Counted from the first letter of the stretch, positions 37,596 to 46,215 are shown. The stretch is DNA of 54,502 bases from Agitococcus sp. (GCA_030646715.1 JAUSLJ010000022.1:1-54502); one strand, 5' to 3'. Numbers and translations are program-made. The notes: generated by a model not told the origin, from the sequence alone.

Positions 37596-39800
37596 ATGGC
37601 TGCGCCGGCCTCTTCTTCGTTTGATTTGCTCGACGAACGTATCCAACGCTGGATATGGGCGGAGGGCTGGACCTCGATGCGGGACGCGCAAGAGCGCGCG
37701 GTGCCCGCCATCATTACTGCCGACCATGACGTTATCATCGCCGCGGCAACGGCGGCAGGTAAGACAGAAGCGGCGTTCCTTCCTATCTTGACGCACATGC
37801 TTCGCACGCCCGAGGACATGGGCTTGACCGTGTACATCAGTCCCCTCAAGGCATTGATAAATGACCAATTCGGACGGCTGGAACGCTTGTGTGGCTCCCT
37901 TGATATTCCCGTGTGGCCCTGGCATGGGGACATCGGGGCCTCGGTCAAGACGCGGTTTTTTAAAAAACCCGCGGGAATTTTGCTCATTACGCCCGAATCG
38001 CTAGAAGCGATATTATGTAATCGGGGGTTTGCGGTGCCCACTTTGTTTGCGCAGCTACGCTACCTGGTGGTCGATGAGTTGCACGCCTTTATCGGTTCTG
38101 AGCGAGGCAAGCAGCTGCAATCTTTAATGCACCGCATCGATACCGCAATCGAACGAAAGGCACCACGGATAGGGCTGTCGGCCACGTTAGGCGATATGCG
38201 GATGGCGGCGGACTTCTTACGACCGGGTGCGGGCGCGGCGGTGCAGGTGATTGAGTCCGCCTCCGGCGGTAGTGAACTCAAGGTGGTCATCAAAGGCTTT
38301 CTCGAAATGCCTCCTGTCCAAGGAGAAACGGAAGAGCCGGTGTCCACGGCAGAAAAGACGGTGGCGGCACATCTGTTTGCCACGTTGCTGGGGTCAAATA
38401 ATCTGGTCTTTCCCAATAGCCGCGCGAAAGTGGAAAAGTTCACTCATCACTTGCGCAAAATGTGCGAGCAAGCCCAGATACCAAATGAGTTCTGGCCGCA
38501 CCATGGCAGCTTGTCACGGGATATCCGCGAAGAGACCGAAGCAGCCTTAAAAAATAAGGAAAGAAATACGACCGCCATCTGCACGAGCACCTTAGAGCTG
38601 GGCATCGACATCGGGCCGGTCAAGAGCATTGCACAAATTGGCACCCCGCCCTCCGTGGCCAGCTTGCGCCAGCGTTTAGGCCGTTCGGGCAGGCGGGAAG
38701 GGGAACCGGCCATTTTGCGGGGGTACGCCATCGAAGCGGAGCTGGGCACGCAGACTGATTTGTCCCAGGAGCTGCGGGAGGGCCTATTTGAGCTTATTGC
38801 TATGGTCAGCTTGTTGCTAGAGGGCTGGTTTGAACCACCAAAAGCAGACGGACTACATTTGTCTACCTTTGTGCAGCAACTCCTGTCACTAATTGCACAA
38901 CGAGGGGGCATCACTGCGGGAACCGCGTTTCAGCAGCTATGTACCACCGGTCCTTTCTGCTCTTTAACAAAAGCGGATTATCTTGACTTATTGCGCGCGC
39001 TTGGCGCGCAAGAACTGATACAGCAAGACAGCTCGGGGCTGTTACTACACGGTGCCAAAGGCGAACCGATTGTCAATCACTACAGTTTCTATGCTGCTTT
39101 TTCAGCCGAAGAAGAATTTAGAGTGGTGGCAGGCTCACAGACGTTAGGGTCATTGCCGTTATCTAGCGCCGTGAGTGTAGGGGACTTCATCTTGTTTGCA
39201 GCGCGTACCTGGCAAATTGAAGAAATCGACGAAAAGGCGAAAACTATTTTTGTCAAAAAACATCGCTCGGGAAAGGTGCCGGCGTTTAGCAGTGGTGGTG
39301 GGCTAGTGCATGACAAGGTGCGCCAGCGTATGCGGCAATGGTATGAAGGGACCGAGGTTCCGCGGTATCTTGACCCGATGGCCGTGCGACTGTTCGAGGA
39401 GGGGCGTAAAGCCTACGCGCGCAATGCGTTAGACCGCCAGTTATTGCTTAACAATGGGTCGACGGCAACGCTCCTGACATGGCAGGGCGACCGTGTCAAT
39501 GCAGCGCTTGTGGCCATGCTAAAGACAAAAGGCATTTCTGCTGTTGCCAATGATATGATAATTGAAATTAGTGCCAGTGCGGGAGAAGACAGACAAGTCC
39601 AACGATGCTTGCTGGAACTGGCACAGTCCCCTGTTATTGCGCCAGAATTGTTATTGGCGGAATCGTTTAATTTGCAACAAGAGAAATGGGATTGGGCGTT
39701 GCCCGAAAGCTTGCTTAAGAAATCGTTTGCCAGTTTGCGACTCGCTATTGCTGAGGCACATCAATGGCTAGTGACTAACGCGGAGGCCTTTGCCACGTAG
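37596..39800 (+). CDS. sngC: Lhr-like DEAD/DEAH-box helicase, Shango component C, 734 aa
   Basis: Superfamily 2 helicase core: Walker A AAATAAGKTE (Lys56), SPLKALINDQ motif Ia, TPESLEA, motif II VDELHAF (Asp160-Glu-Leu-His163), LSATLGD motif III, TSTLELGIDIG motif V and RLGRSGRR motif VI near 360. C-terminal part continues as in Lhr-type helicases with a winged-helix region and a beta-barrel stretch (VGDFILFAARTWQIEEIDEK, then KTIFVKKHRSGKVPAF). It probably acts on phage or foreign DNA or RNA as the effector or translocating arm of Shango. GC-rich codon use like genes A and B and richer than the genes on the left. Confidence 0.9.
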   Translation: MAAPASSSFDLLDERIQRWIWAEGWTSMRDAQERAVPAIITADHDVIIAAATAAGKTEAAFLPILTHMLRTPEDMGLTVYISPLKALINDQFGRLERLCGSLDIPVWPWHGDIGASVKTRFFKKPAGILLITPESLEAILCNRGFAVPTLFAQLRYLVVDELHAFIGSERGKQLQSLMHRIDTAIERKAPRIGLSATLGDMRMAADFLRPGAGAAVQVIESASGGSELKVVIKGFLEMPPVQGETEEPVSTAEKTVAAHLFATLLGSNNLVFPNSRAKVEKFTHHLRKMCEQAQIPNEFWPHHGSLSRDIREETEAALKNKERNTTAICTSTLELGIDIGPVKSIAQIGTPPSVASLRQRLGRSGRREGEPAILRGYAIEAELGTQTDLSQELREGLFELIAMVSLLLEGWFEPPKADGLHLSTFVQQLLSLIAQRGGITAGTAFQQLCTTGPFCSLTKADYLDLLRALGAQELIQQDSSGLLLHGAKGEPIVNHYSFYAAFSAEEEFRVVAGSQTLGSLPLSSAVSVGDFILFAARTWQIEEIDEKAKTIFVKKHRSGKVPAFSSGGGLVHDKVRQRMRQWYEGTEVPRYLDPMAVRLFEEGRKAYARNALDRQLLLNNGSTATLLTWQGDRVNAALVAMLKTKGISAVANDMIIEISASAGEDRQVQRCLLELAQSPVIAPELLLAESFNLQQEKWDWALPESLLKKSFASLRLAIAEAHQWLVTNAEAFAT

Positions 39801-39804
39801 CCTG

Positions 39805-39846
39805 CTGCAGCATTCCGCCAAGCCGTTAAACTGGGGAATGCCGCAG
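39805..39846 (+). terminator. long hairpin after the Shango operon
   Basis: CTGCaGCATTCC and GGAATGCcGCAG arms, five bases after the helicase stop. No T run, so termination is uncertain; nothing coding is seen from here to 40170. Confidence 0.45.
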
Positions 39847-40169
39847 TACCCCGGACATAGCGTCATGCGCAGTTCCTGGCGTTGGTGGGTAGTACGAGGG
39901 CCTGTGCCTGGATGACGACAGTCCGTGGTTATACCGCGGTTGGTTTGTGACTGATTCCCTTTATTTTTTCTGTTTCGCCCTCCTTTATCTAGTATATTTT
40001 GCTATCTTAATATATACTGATAGAATTATTCGGCGTGGGTGGAGAATTGCGCACGTAAGCTCCAATGGACCGGTACTCGATATTGTTGCTCTCATTTTCA
40101 ACTGAAAGGGTAGCGCGAGGGTGCGAGCGGTTTACTCACAGTTTGTCCAAGACCCTATTTAGGATACCC

Positions 40170-40958
40170 ATGATGCCTTCTCTTCTTGCCGCTGAACAAG
40201 AGCCCTTAAATCAAGTGATTTCTCGGCTATCCACTCAACTCTCTGTGCTACTGGAGCGAGTGCAGCCCGAGTCGGCGCTGCGCAAAGAGTCCATTGGCGT
40301 GCTATCTATCGCGGTGTCCGTACTACCCCAGTTAAGCAAGCTTATGGATACTAGCATGGCAGTCGCGTCGGGCAGGGTGCCTTGTGTATATCTCTGCGCT
40401 CCCTCCTTAACGGCGGGATGGAGCACGGTGTTGGCGTTGGTGGCGCAGGGGTTGCCGCGTCGAACGCTAGCAGGCCCCACTTCGAGAGGCTATAACGAAG
40501 GGGTGGCGTGGGCAGTCGCACGTATTGAGCAGACCTGCCCGGCACTTGGTGAGGACACGGGGATTGAGCCGCTGACCTGTCTTATCGCGCGCGTAGCGGC
40601 GCAGCTCCAATTTTTGCTTGACCAGGTGCCGACCCCTCCCGACGATTGGCCCGGTGGCGCTGTTTTTATGTATGCTCGGTTTTCAATTCAAGGCCTTGCC
40701 CGCAATATGGCGGAGGCATTATACAACGTGTTTGGACTGGTGGAACCGGTGACCAATCCGGGATATTTGCCTCCTTTGCAATGGCGCGCGCTGCTGGAAG
40801 AGCTGCGGCAGCCCGAGGGAGCGCCGCTCGACAAGGAACAGGCAGAACTACACTACCACTATCGCGAAGGAGTTCGCTGGACCTGCGCAAAATACCGCGA
40901 TACCTTTCGCAACTTGAGCGAACCCGCGCGCTACCCCCTACGTGCGTTAGGTAATTAG
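40170..40958 (+). CDS. hypothetical protein, 262 aa
   Basis: Unrecognised, mainly helical soluble protein. I prefer ATG 40170 (MMPSLLAAEQ) with AGGA seven bases upstream; the frame is open to an ATG at 40065. Landmarks are paired helices ending in YNEGVAWAVARIEQTCP and HYREGVRWTCAKYRDTF, two similar E-G-V-x-W blocks 120 residues apart, suggesting an internal duplication. High GC and lack of the CTATAC motif tie it to the Shango block. Confidence 0.65.
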   Translation: MMPSLLAAEQEPLNQVISRLSTQLSVLLERVQPESALRKESIGVLSIAVSVLPQLSKLMDTSMAVASGRVPCVYLCAPSLTAGWSTVLALVAQGLPRRTLAGPTSRGYNEGVAWAVARIEQTCPALGEDTGIEPLTCLIARVAAQLQFLLDQVPTPPDDWPGGAVFMYARFSIQGLARNMAEALYNVFGLVEPVTNPGYLPPLQWRALLEELRQPEGAPLDKEQAELHYHYREGVRWTCAKYRDTFRNLSEPARYPLRALGN

Positions 40959-41063
40959 TGGCTTGGGAGGCTAAAACACGTCCGTATACAACTTAGCCTC
41001 TCTCTTAACCTGCTGACTGCCTGTACTTTGTGGCGACGCAGACAACTTTGACTGAAATAACGT

Positions 41064-41645
41064 ATGAGCCACGCGACCAAGTACACCTTTTGCAGTCTCG
41101 CCATGGTAGTTTTCAGCGTAACTGCGTGTGCTACGGGCGCGAAAAAAGAAGACCTCGCCTTAAGTAATGACAAAGTGCCCTATGCCGAGGTTGGTCGCCC
41201 TTCTGAATTGGACACCAAAATAGTGGGCGCGGTCACCTCTCCCTTAAGTGACTTTAACTTACTCCGCACCGATATTCCCCTTGTTTTACAAAATGCGCAG
41301 AAGGCACCTTATCTGCGGCCTGCTGACACGTCCTGTGACGCGATAGCGACGGAAGTGCGCCTGCTCGATTCTGCCATTGGCCCCGACCTGGATGCCCTTG
41401 CGATGGGCGGCACGCCAAGCTGGCTCGACAAAGGGTCGGTCGAATTAGGCAATGCCGCCGTCGGCGCGTTGCAACGTACCGTCGATGGTGCCATTCCTTT
41501 TCGCAGTTGGATTCGAAAATTATCAGGGGCAGAGAAGCATTCGCGAGCCGTCACGACGGCACTTGCTGCCGGGGTAGTCAGGCGGGCGTATCTTAAAGGC
41601 ATAGGTCAGTCCAATGACTGCCATGCACCTGCCGCTCCTCGCTAA
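41064..41645 (+). CDS. lipoprotein, unknown function, 193 aa
   Basis: Signal TFCSLAMVVFSVTAC with lipobox VTAC (Cys22), then ATGAKK. Mature part helical, with Cys in the middle (DTSCDAIATE) and near the end (SNDCHAP), likely periplasmic and anchored to the outer membrane. No family recognised. ATG at 41064 without a clear ribosome site. It lies in the motif-free block with the Shango genes, but a link with them is not shown. Confidence 0.7.
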   Translation: MSHATKYTFCSLAMVVFSVTACATGAKKEDLALSNDKVPYAEVGRPSELDTKIVGAVTSPLSDFNLLRTDIPLVLQNAQKAPYLRPADTSCDAIATEVRLLDSAIGPDLDALAMGGTPSWLDKGSVELGNAAVGALQRTVDGAIPFRSWIRKLSGAEKHSRAVTTALAAGVVRRAYLKGIGQSNDCHAPAAPR

Positions 41646-41662
41646 GTATCCCCGTACCCCAC

Positions 41663-41688
41663 AAAAAAAGGCCCTCCATAAGGAGGGC
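41663..41688 (-). terminator. intrinsic terminator
   Basis: GCCCTCC-TTAT-GGAGGGC stem, seven-T tail on the minus strand, after the stop at 41713; also 18 bases after the plus-strand stop at 41645. Confidence 0.8.
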
Positions 41689-41712
41689 TAGAATCAAAAA
41701 ATGTTGCCAACT

Positions 41713-42111
41713 TCAGGGGGTGGCAGTAGGGCTAACCGCGGCAACGACTAATCTTTCCGCGTCAAAGTGATTTAAATAGCACCACGAACTACTAGCGAGC
41801 AGGTGCGCCCCTCCCGTTGTGCCACATCGAGGGTTATGCTTGTTCAGCAGGGATGCAAACTTGAGTCCATATCGCTGTTCGGTTGCTACAGGCTGACCCG
41901 GGCCCGTAGGAGCTTCCACGAATATCCTAAACTCGCCACGACTGTCGATAGACAAGGGCTGCTCTAGTGCCACCCCGTGTTCAGCTGCCAGTGCCAGCAA
42001 TGCCTGACCTATCGCCACACCCCGTTGGTGGCCTCGTTCCACAGGGCTTAATGCTTGGTTCACTTGCACGGCAGTTAATTGCGCAATCGCGTGTAAAAAG
42101 GGAGTTGTCAT
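41713..42111 (-). CDS. hypothetical protein, 132 aa
   Basis: Start at ATG 42111 (MTTPFLHAIAQ), eleven bases after AGGA; an ATG three codons earlier is too close to that site. Helical first half (QALLALAAEHGVALEQ), beta-like second half with SSSWCYLNHFDAERLVV. No recognised family. Promoter motif at 42169 and terminator at 41663. Confidence 0.6.
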   Translation of the reverse strand: MTTPFLHAIAQLTAVQVNQALSPVERGHQRGVAIGQALLALAAEHGVALEQPLSIDSRGEFRIFVEAPTGPGQPVATEQRYGLKFASLLNKHNPRCGTTGGAHLLASSSWCYLNHFDAERLVVAAVSPTATP

Positions 42112-42168
42112 GTGGGGCATATCCTAAAAAATGTAACCAAAATAATATAACAGTGACCTTACCCTAAT

Positions 42169-42174
42169 GTATAG
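42169..42174 (-). promoter_or_regulatory. CTATAC promoter-like motif
   Basis: TTTGCTATACATTAGGGTAAG, 57 bases before the start at 42111. Confidence 0.55.
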
Positions 42175-42266
42175 CAAAGGGGTTCAATTACGGGATGTCC
42201 GCGCGCTGAACGACTTTAAGTATTTCCAATACGAATACCTCGTAAATATAGGGGAGCAGCCATGCA

Positions 42267-42272
42267 CTATAC
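42267..42272 (+). promoter_or_regulatory. CTATAC promoter-like motif
   Basis: GCACTATACCTAGTTAGGCACC, 39 bases before the ATG at 42311. Confidence 0.6.
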
Positions 42273-42310
42273 CTAGTTAGGCACCATATGGTCACTTCAA
42301 TAGGACAACG

Positions 42311-43528
42311 ATGAATATTACTTTCAAAATAAACAGGGCAGGCCGGTTGGTCTACTATCGAGGAAAAGAAGCACAAAATGCCATGTGGGAAGAGCTCATT
42401 GTTCCCGCGGGTCCAAGCAGGGCGGCTATGCTGGCTACGCTGGACCCCGTGTTGCTTCGGGCGACACGATTGTTGTTTGGAGACGGGTTCCGTCCGGCCA
42501 ACTATAATGAGGTGTGGGACAAGAAAGCAGTCGTGCGACAGGTCATGAAGGATAGCCCGGCATCCTTAATCCCTTTGTACGCGTTTGTCAGGGAGCACTT
42601 GCTCTCCGAACTACCGTTACATTCCGTAGTGCAGCGATTTAAGCAGATGTTACAAAGAGAAGGTGTTCAGGACTTTAAACGGTCCCCTCATGGAGGGTGC
42701 TATTTAGGGCTGGACTCGAAGGGGCGTTGTCGAAAAGACAATGATGGCAATCGCTTTTGGTCGTCATATACCTACTTTGACCATGACGCCTTATCAGAAG
42801 CAGGATGGCGTTATCTACTGCGACTGTCTCCTTCGACCTTACGTGAGATGTCCCGATTTATTTGGCAATGGACAGATAGTTTTTTGGAGGTGGTGAACCT
42901 TCTGGGAAAAAACAAGTTTCCCGCGATAAGCCCCCTGGAAATGCTGGAGCTGCGTACCTCCCATCGCCACTGTGTTAACGAGACATCCCGGCAGTACTTT
43001 GCGCAGGCCATGGCGGAGCGCTTTCGGCGGGAAAATGACCCCGTCACCAGTGTTGAACTTGACATGATACGTGACTGGTTTTACGAGGAGAAGCGGGAAA
43101 TCACTTCGGGTACCAAATGGGAGACATTGGTGGAGCGGGCCTTTACCTGCGCGGGGAAAAAAGTGGAACTCAAGAAGCAAGAAATGCTTGGATTCCAATG
43201 GACACCTCCTCTCCTACCTTTTGTGGCCGACGATGGCATGATGGTCCTTCCGTTTGGAACGGGCACAGAACTGCTTGCCGAAGGTCAAGAAATGGGTAAT
43301 TGTCTGTGCGAAAACTCGAGTTACGCCAAACGTGCGGTGCAGGGCTTAAGCCAGGTGTTTTCTGTTCGGGGAACGCATGGAAGGGCCTCTGTGGAGTTCG
43401 TTAAAAATACGCCGGCAGATACCTGGAGAATGGCCCAACTGGAAGGCATGAGCGGTGCGGCGGTAACGCATCCAGTCATCCTTAGCATCGTTGAAAAGTT
43501 AGAGCATTCGTTGAGAGGAACCCCATAA
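42311..43528 (+). CDS. PcfJ-like domain protein, 405 aa
   Basis: The C-terminal part has the PcfJ signature: TELLAEGQEMGNCLCENSSY followed by a GLSQVFSVRGTHGRASVEF stretch, matching the E-G-x-x-M-x-x-C-x-x-x-Y...FS-x-R pattern. PcfJ proteins are common on conjugative plasmids and integrative elements, with no settled activity. The N-terminal 300 residues are helical and unrecognised, with aromatic-rich blocks (DGNRFWSSYTYFDHD). ATG preceded by AGGACAACG. Its stop overlaps the start of the next gene by one base (TAATG), so both form a coupled operon under the motif at 42267. Confidence 0.7.
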   Translation: MNITFKINRAGRLVYYRGKEAQNAMWEELIVPAGPSRAAMLATLDPVLLRATRLLFGDGFRPANYNEVWDKKAVVRQVMKDSPASLIPLYAFVREHLLSELPLHSVVQRFKQMLQREGVQDFKRSPHGGCYLGLDSKGRCRKDNDGNRFWSSYTYFDHDALSEAGWRYLLRLSPSTLREMSRFIWQWTDSFLEVVNLLGKNKFPAISPLEMLELRTSHRHCVNETSRQYFAQAMAERFRRENDPVTSVELDMIRDWFYEEKREITSGTKWETLVERAFTCAGKKVELKKQEMLGFQWTPPLLPFVADDGMMVLPFGTGTELLAEGQEMGNCLCENSSYAKRAVQGLSQVFSVRGTHGRASVEFVKNTPADTWRMAQLEGMSGAAVTHPVILSIVEKLEHSLRGTP

Positions 43529-44166
43529 TGGGAACACGTGCGAGCATAGGATTTAGGCATAAAAATATAGATTGGCTCATGTACCATCATATGGATGGAG
43601 GCCCCCGCTGGCTGGGTAACAGTGTCATGCGGTTTTGCAGAGAACAGAGCATGGATGCCATGCGCACGCGCGTGGACCAGTTCGTTCGTATTGGCGATAC
43701 ACCCCCGGAGATTACCGATACACATCTGGAGGAAATCGCACAAGTGCGAAGCTGGTCGGCAGAACACTTGGCTTCGGCACGGCAGGCGCTACAAAAGGAC
43801 CAACTTGATTGGGACAAAATGTTGGAGGATGTGGGAGAGCTAGAAGACTTTATGGCGGGATTCAATTATTGGCCTGATGCGTTCGAGTTCATTTTAGATG
43901 CCAGTTGCGAATGGGCCTATATCATTAATTTGGATACAGAAAAGCTGGAAATGTACACGCACCATTATTCGGCGCCTGGACATGAATCGACGAGCTACCC
44001 CAAACGCAAACCCGTGGGGAGATATAGTGGGTTACAAGTAGTTGACGAAGGCGAAAGTCCTAGTCGCGGGGCCACCTTATTAAGTGAAATTCCCTTGCAA
44101 GACTTAAAAGACCTACCGATGTATGCATTAATAAGCTACGCTGACCGGATTCACCGCCAGCACTAA
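43528..44166 (+). CDS. hypothetical protein, 212 aa
   Basis: Begins MGTRASIGFRHKNIDWLMYH, the M-G-T/N-R-A/S style start of small uncharacterised phage and plasmid proteins. Middle part helical, C-terminus acidic then basic. Translationally coupled to the PcfJ-like gene by a one-base overlap, which suggests a shared function. Strong terminator at 44183-44211 follows. No catalytic motif seen. Confidence 0.65.
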   Translation: MGTRASIGFRHKNIDWLMYHHMDGGPRWLGNSVMRFCREQSMDAMRTRVDQFVRIGDTPPEITDTHLEEIAQVRSWSAEHLASARQALQKDQLDWDKMLEDVGELEDFMAGFNYWPDAFEFILDASCEWAYIINLDTEKLEMYTHHYSAPGHESTSYPKRKPVGRYSGLQVVDEGESPSRGATLLSEIPLQDLKDLPMYALISYADRIHRQH

Positions 44167-44182
44167 GCTATATTGATTGTCG

Positions 44183-44211
44183 ACGCCACCCTCATCGGTG
44201 GCGTTTTTTTT
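44183..44211 (+). terminator. intrinsic terminator
   Basis: ACGCCACC-CTCATC-GGTGGCGT, eight-T tail, after the stop at 44166. Confidence 0.88.
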
Positions 44212-44230
44212 ATGTGGAGGGGAAGGGGCG

Positions 44231-45124
44231 CTACTGGCCAAGACGAGTAGCAAACAAGGCTGCGCAGCGCGCGGTGTCGACCAGGCTGTATCCGCCTTCA
44301 AGCGTTGCAATAACCGGAGCGCCCAATTGTGATATTTCCTCCGCTAACCAGAAGTAGTGCGCATCCGTTATGCCAAGCGTACCCAGCGGGTCCGCCACGT
44401 GGGCGTCAAAGCCGGCGGACACCAATACAAGGTCAGGACAAAATGCGCGCACATCCTGTAGTAAGCGCTCCCATGCCTGCTGGAATTGTTGAGCGTTGTT
44501 GCATCGCCTACGCGCGATATGCGGAGGAACCGGAAACCCCCGCTGCAAAAAGTCGCCGGGATATCCCGGTTGGTAGGTCTCGGCGAAAAAAACACGCGGC
44601 TCTGCAATAAACGAGAGCGCGGTGCCATTGCCGGAATGGGTGTCGAAATCGAGGATAGCCACGGCTTTAAACCCTTGGGCCAACGCATGGTGCGCCCCTA
44701 TAGCGACCTGATTGGTGAAACAAAACCCGCCGCCCGCAGAAGCCACGGCATGGTGCCCGGCGTAGCCGATACAAAAGGCATGTCGCGTAGCCCCTGCCTG
44801 GACATCCTCGACAGCTTGGCATACCGCCCCGGCCGAGAGCACGGTTGTACGCCACGTATGCCGGTTAAGGATGGTTTCTGCATTCAACGCCAGTAGCTGC
44901 CCGTCCGCAAGTTCACGGGTGTTGGCCAACTGTTTCAAATAGGGAAGGGTGTGATTGCGCAAAAGTTCCTCGACGGTGGCCACTCGGGCCAGTCGGGTAG
45001 GCAGTGCTTTGTTGCGGGTCATCACGCTGTCGATATAGCCCAATCGATGGCGATGCATCGCAACATGGTTGGCGGCCAGGTCGTGTCGAAAAATGTCAGG
45101 GTGGCGGTATAGAGTGACTGGCAT
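44231..45124 (-). CDS. histone deacetylase family protein (AcuC/HDAC-like), 297 aa
   Basis: Zinc-dependent deacetylase fold with all key blocks: GYAGHHAVASAGGGFCFTN (tandem His), ILDFDTHSGNGT (zinc-binding D-x-H), SAGFDAHVADPLG (second zinc Asp) and LEGGYS at the end. Bacterial members deacetylate acetyl-lysine or acetylpolyamines, such as acetylputrescine; the substrate here cannot be read off. Start at ATG 45124 (MPVTLYRHPDIFRHD), where the family normally begins; the frame to 45178 adds unrelated residues. The CTATAC motif ends only five bases before this ATG, so the message may have no leader. Metabolic genes of this kind are unusual beside plasmid or phage genes. Confidence 0.88.
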   Translation of the reverse strand: MPVTLYRHPDIFRHDLAANHVAMHRHRLGYIDSVMTRNKALPTRLARVATVEELLRNHTLPYLKQLANTRELADGQLLALNAETILNRHTWRTTVLSAGAVCQAVEDVQAGATRHAFCIGYAGHHAVASAGGGFCFTNQVAIGAHHALAQGFKAVAILDFDTHSGNGTALSFIAEPRVFFAETYQPGYPGDFLQRGFPVPPHIARRRCNNAQQFQQAWERLLQDVRAFCPDLVLVSAGFDAHVADPLGTLGITDAHYFWLAEEISQLGAPVIATLEGGYSLVDTARCAALFATRLGQ

Positions 45125-45129
45125 GGTTG

Positions 45130-45135
45130 GTATAG
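45130..45135 (-). promoter_or_regulatory. CTATAC motif abutting a start codon
   Basis: GCCCTATACCAACCATG: if transcription starts 6-7 bases after the hexamer, as at the other sites, it starts at the ATG. Confidence 0.5.
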
Positions 45136-45180
45136 GGCCTTCTTTTATTGGCGCGCAATAACGGTGCCGACAATGCAAAG

Positions 45181-45212
45181 AAAAAACGGACCCTTAACTG
45201 AATAGGGTCCGT
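45181..45212 (-). terminator. intrinsic terminator
   Basis: ACGGACCC / GGGTCCGT stem with six-T tail on the minus strand, after the stop at 45231. Confidence 0.85.
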
Positions 45213-45230
45213 TGATGAATTAAGTGGCGC

Positions 45231-45707
45231 TTACTTCCATGACTTGTCTACGGCAATACGAGCGGCCGGAGCGTTAATTCCTACTTGTTCCACCAACTGC
45301 TGGTGGTGCTCTTTCGCGAGTGCTACGGCACGGTTAATGTAGGCGCGAACGTCCAAGGAACTGTCGTCACAGTCGATGACGGCGTCCATGTCGTCGTGCA
45401 CGTCGTAGTTCCTGCTCATCATGCCTAGTCCGTCTTTCATATAGCTAGTGCGCACGACGATGGCAAGCTTGGCGTCGCGAATCTCTGGCCGAATCATGGT
45501 AATGTAGAACTGGCTGATAACATGGTTGAACTCCACGCTTACGTAGGGCATTCGGAGGCTTTCCAGCTGCGAGTCTTGGTTCGCGGATATTAAATTGCTC
45601 ATCGGCCCTTTGTGACCAAAGGCTTTTTCTAAGTAATCTGCTAATACTTGGGCATCCTTTGCGGTGAGGCAGTTTTTTGCTTGGTTCAGTAAAGTTTTAA
45701 CTAACAT
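45231..45707 (-). CDS. hypothetical protein, 158 aa
   Basis: Unrecognised soluble protein: a helical start (LVKTLLNQAKNCLTAKDAQV), a central beta stretch (YVSVEFNHVISQFYITMIR, then KLAIVVRTSYMK), an acidic part (HDDMDAVIDCDDSS) and a final helix. The layout resembles small alpha/beta proteins of plasmids. Promoter motif at 45778 with an intervening leader of about 65 bases; terminator at 45181-45212. Confidence 0.65.
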   Translation of the reverse strand: MLVKTLLNQAKNCLTAKDAQVLADYLEKAFGHKGPMSNLISANQDSQLESLRMPYVSVEFNHVISQFYITMIRPEIRDAKLAIVVRTSYMKDGLGMMSRNYDVHDDMDAVIDCDDSSLDVRAYINRAVALAKEHHQQLVEQVGINAPAARIAVDKSWK

Positions 45708-45777
45708 AAGTAGGTTCCTAAATGAAGGGTGAAACAGGGCGGCCCTTGGCGCAGGCGTTATATCGGGGGTCTAGCAG

Positions 45778-45783
45778 GTATAG
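45778..45783 (-). promoter_or_regulatory. CTATAC promoter-like motif
   Basis: GTCTCTATACCTGCTAGACCC, GACCC after six bases, reading to 45707. Confidence 0.6.
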
Positions 45784-45825
45784 AGACTAGCGTTCTGGGT
45801 GGCTGAAGGGGCACGCCATCACTTC

Positions 45826-46215
45826 TTAACAGGTATGAATGACGGACGGTCCCAGTCCAAAATAATCGAGCAATAAGGCTGTCATGTGGCGAGGACCCTC
45901 ACAACGATATTGCGGAAAAAGAGGTGCCAGTTTTTTCAGGAGCGTTGCATGCACCGTGCCGCAGAGTTTTTGGAGAAGCCAGCCGCGGTGTGCCGCTTCT
46001 ACAAGGGCAGCACGGGAGACGACCGCGTACACCGCGCGTCCGACGGCACCCTGAGATTCCACCACAACGACTATCTTGCCCGTCACCGTATGGTAGGCCG
46101 TGGCTTTTCCGGACAGGCCTCCGCCAGACTCCCAGTTAAATGCAAGGATGGCGCTTCCTTCGAATTGAAGATTATCTGCGGGTGACGCTGTGATTTTCAG
46201 CTGTGTCGGTTTCAT
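45826..46215 (-). CDS. hypothetical protein, 129 aa
   Basis: Start at ATG 46215 (MKPTQLKITASPADNLQFEG) preceded by AAGAGAG; the frame to 46263 is less likely. Beta-rich (SAILAFNWESGG, GKIVVVVESQGAVG) then helical. No family recognised. The 300 bases upstream (46216-46517) contain no clear gene and only weak variants of the CTATAC motif, such as CTATAT near 46420. Confidence 0.6.
   Translation of the reverse strand: MKPTQLKITASPADNLQFEGSAILAFNWESGGGLSGKATAYHTVTGKIVVVVESQGAVGRAVYAVVSRAALVEAAHRGWLLQKLCGTVHATLLKKLAPLFPQYRCEGPRHMTALLLDYFGLGPSVIHTC

Noticed and set aside
36285-39800. BREX type 2 module
   Set aside because: The ATPase and helicase resemble BrxD and BrxHI, but no pglX, pglZ, brxA or brxC is present and a TerB-N/TerB/TerB-C gene leads the operon, which fits Shango.
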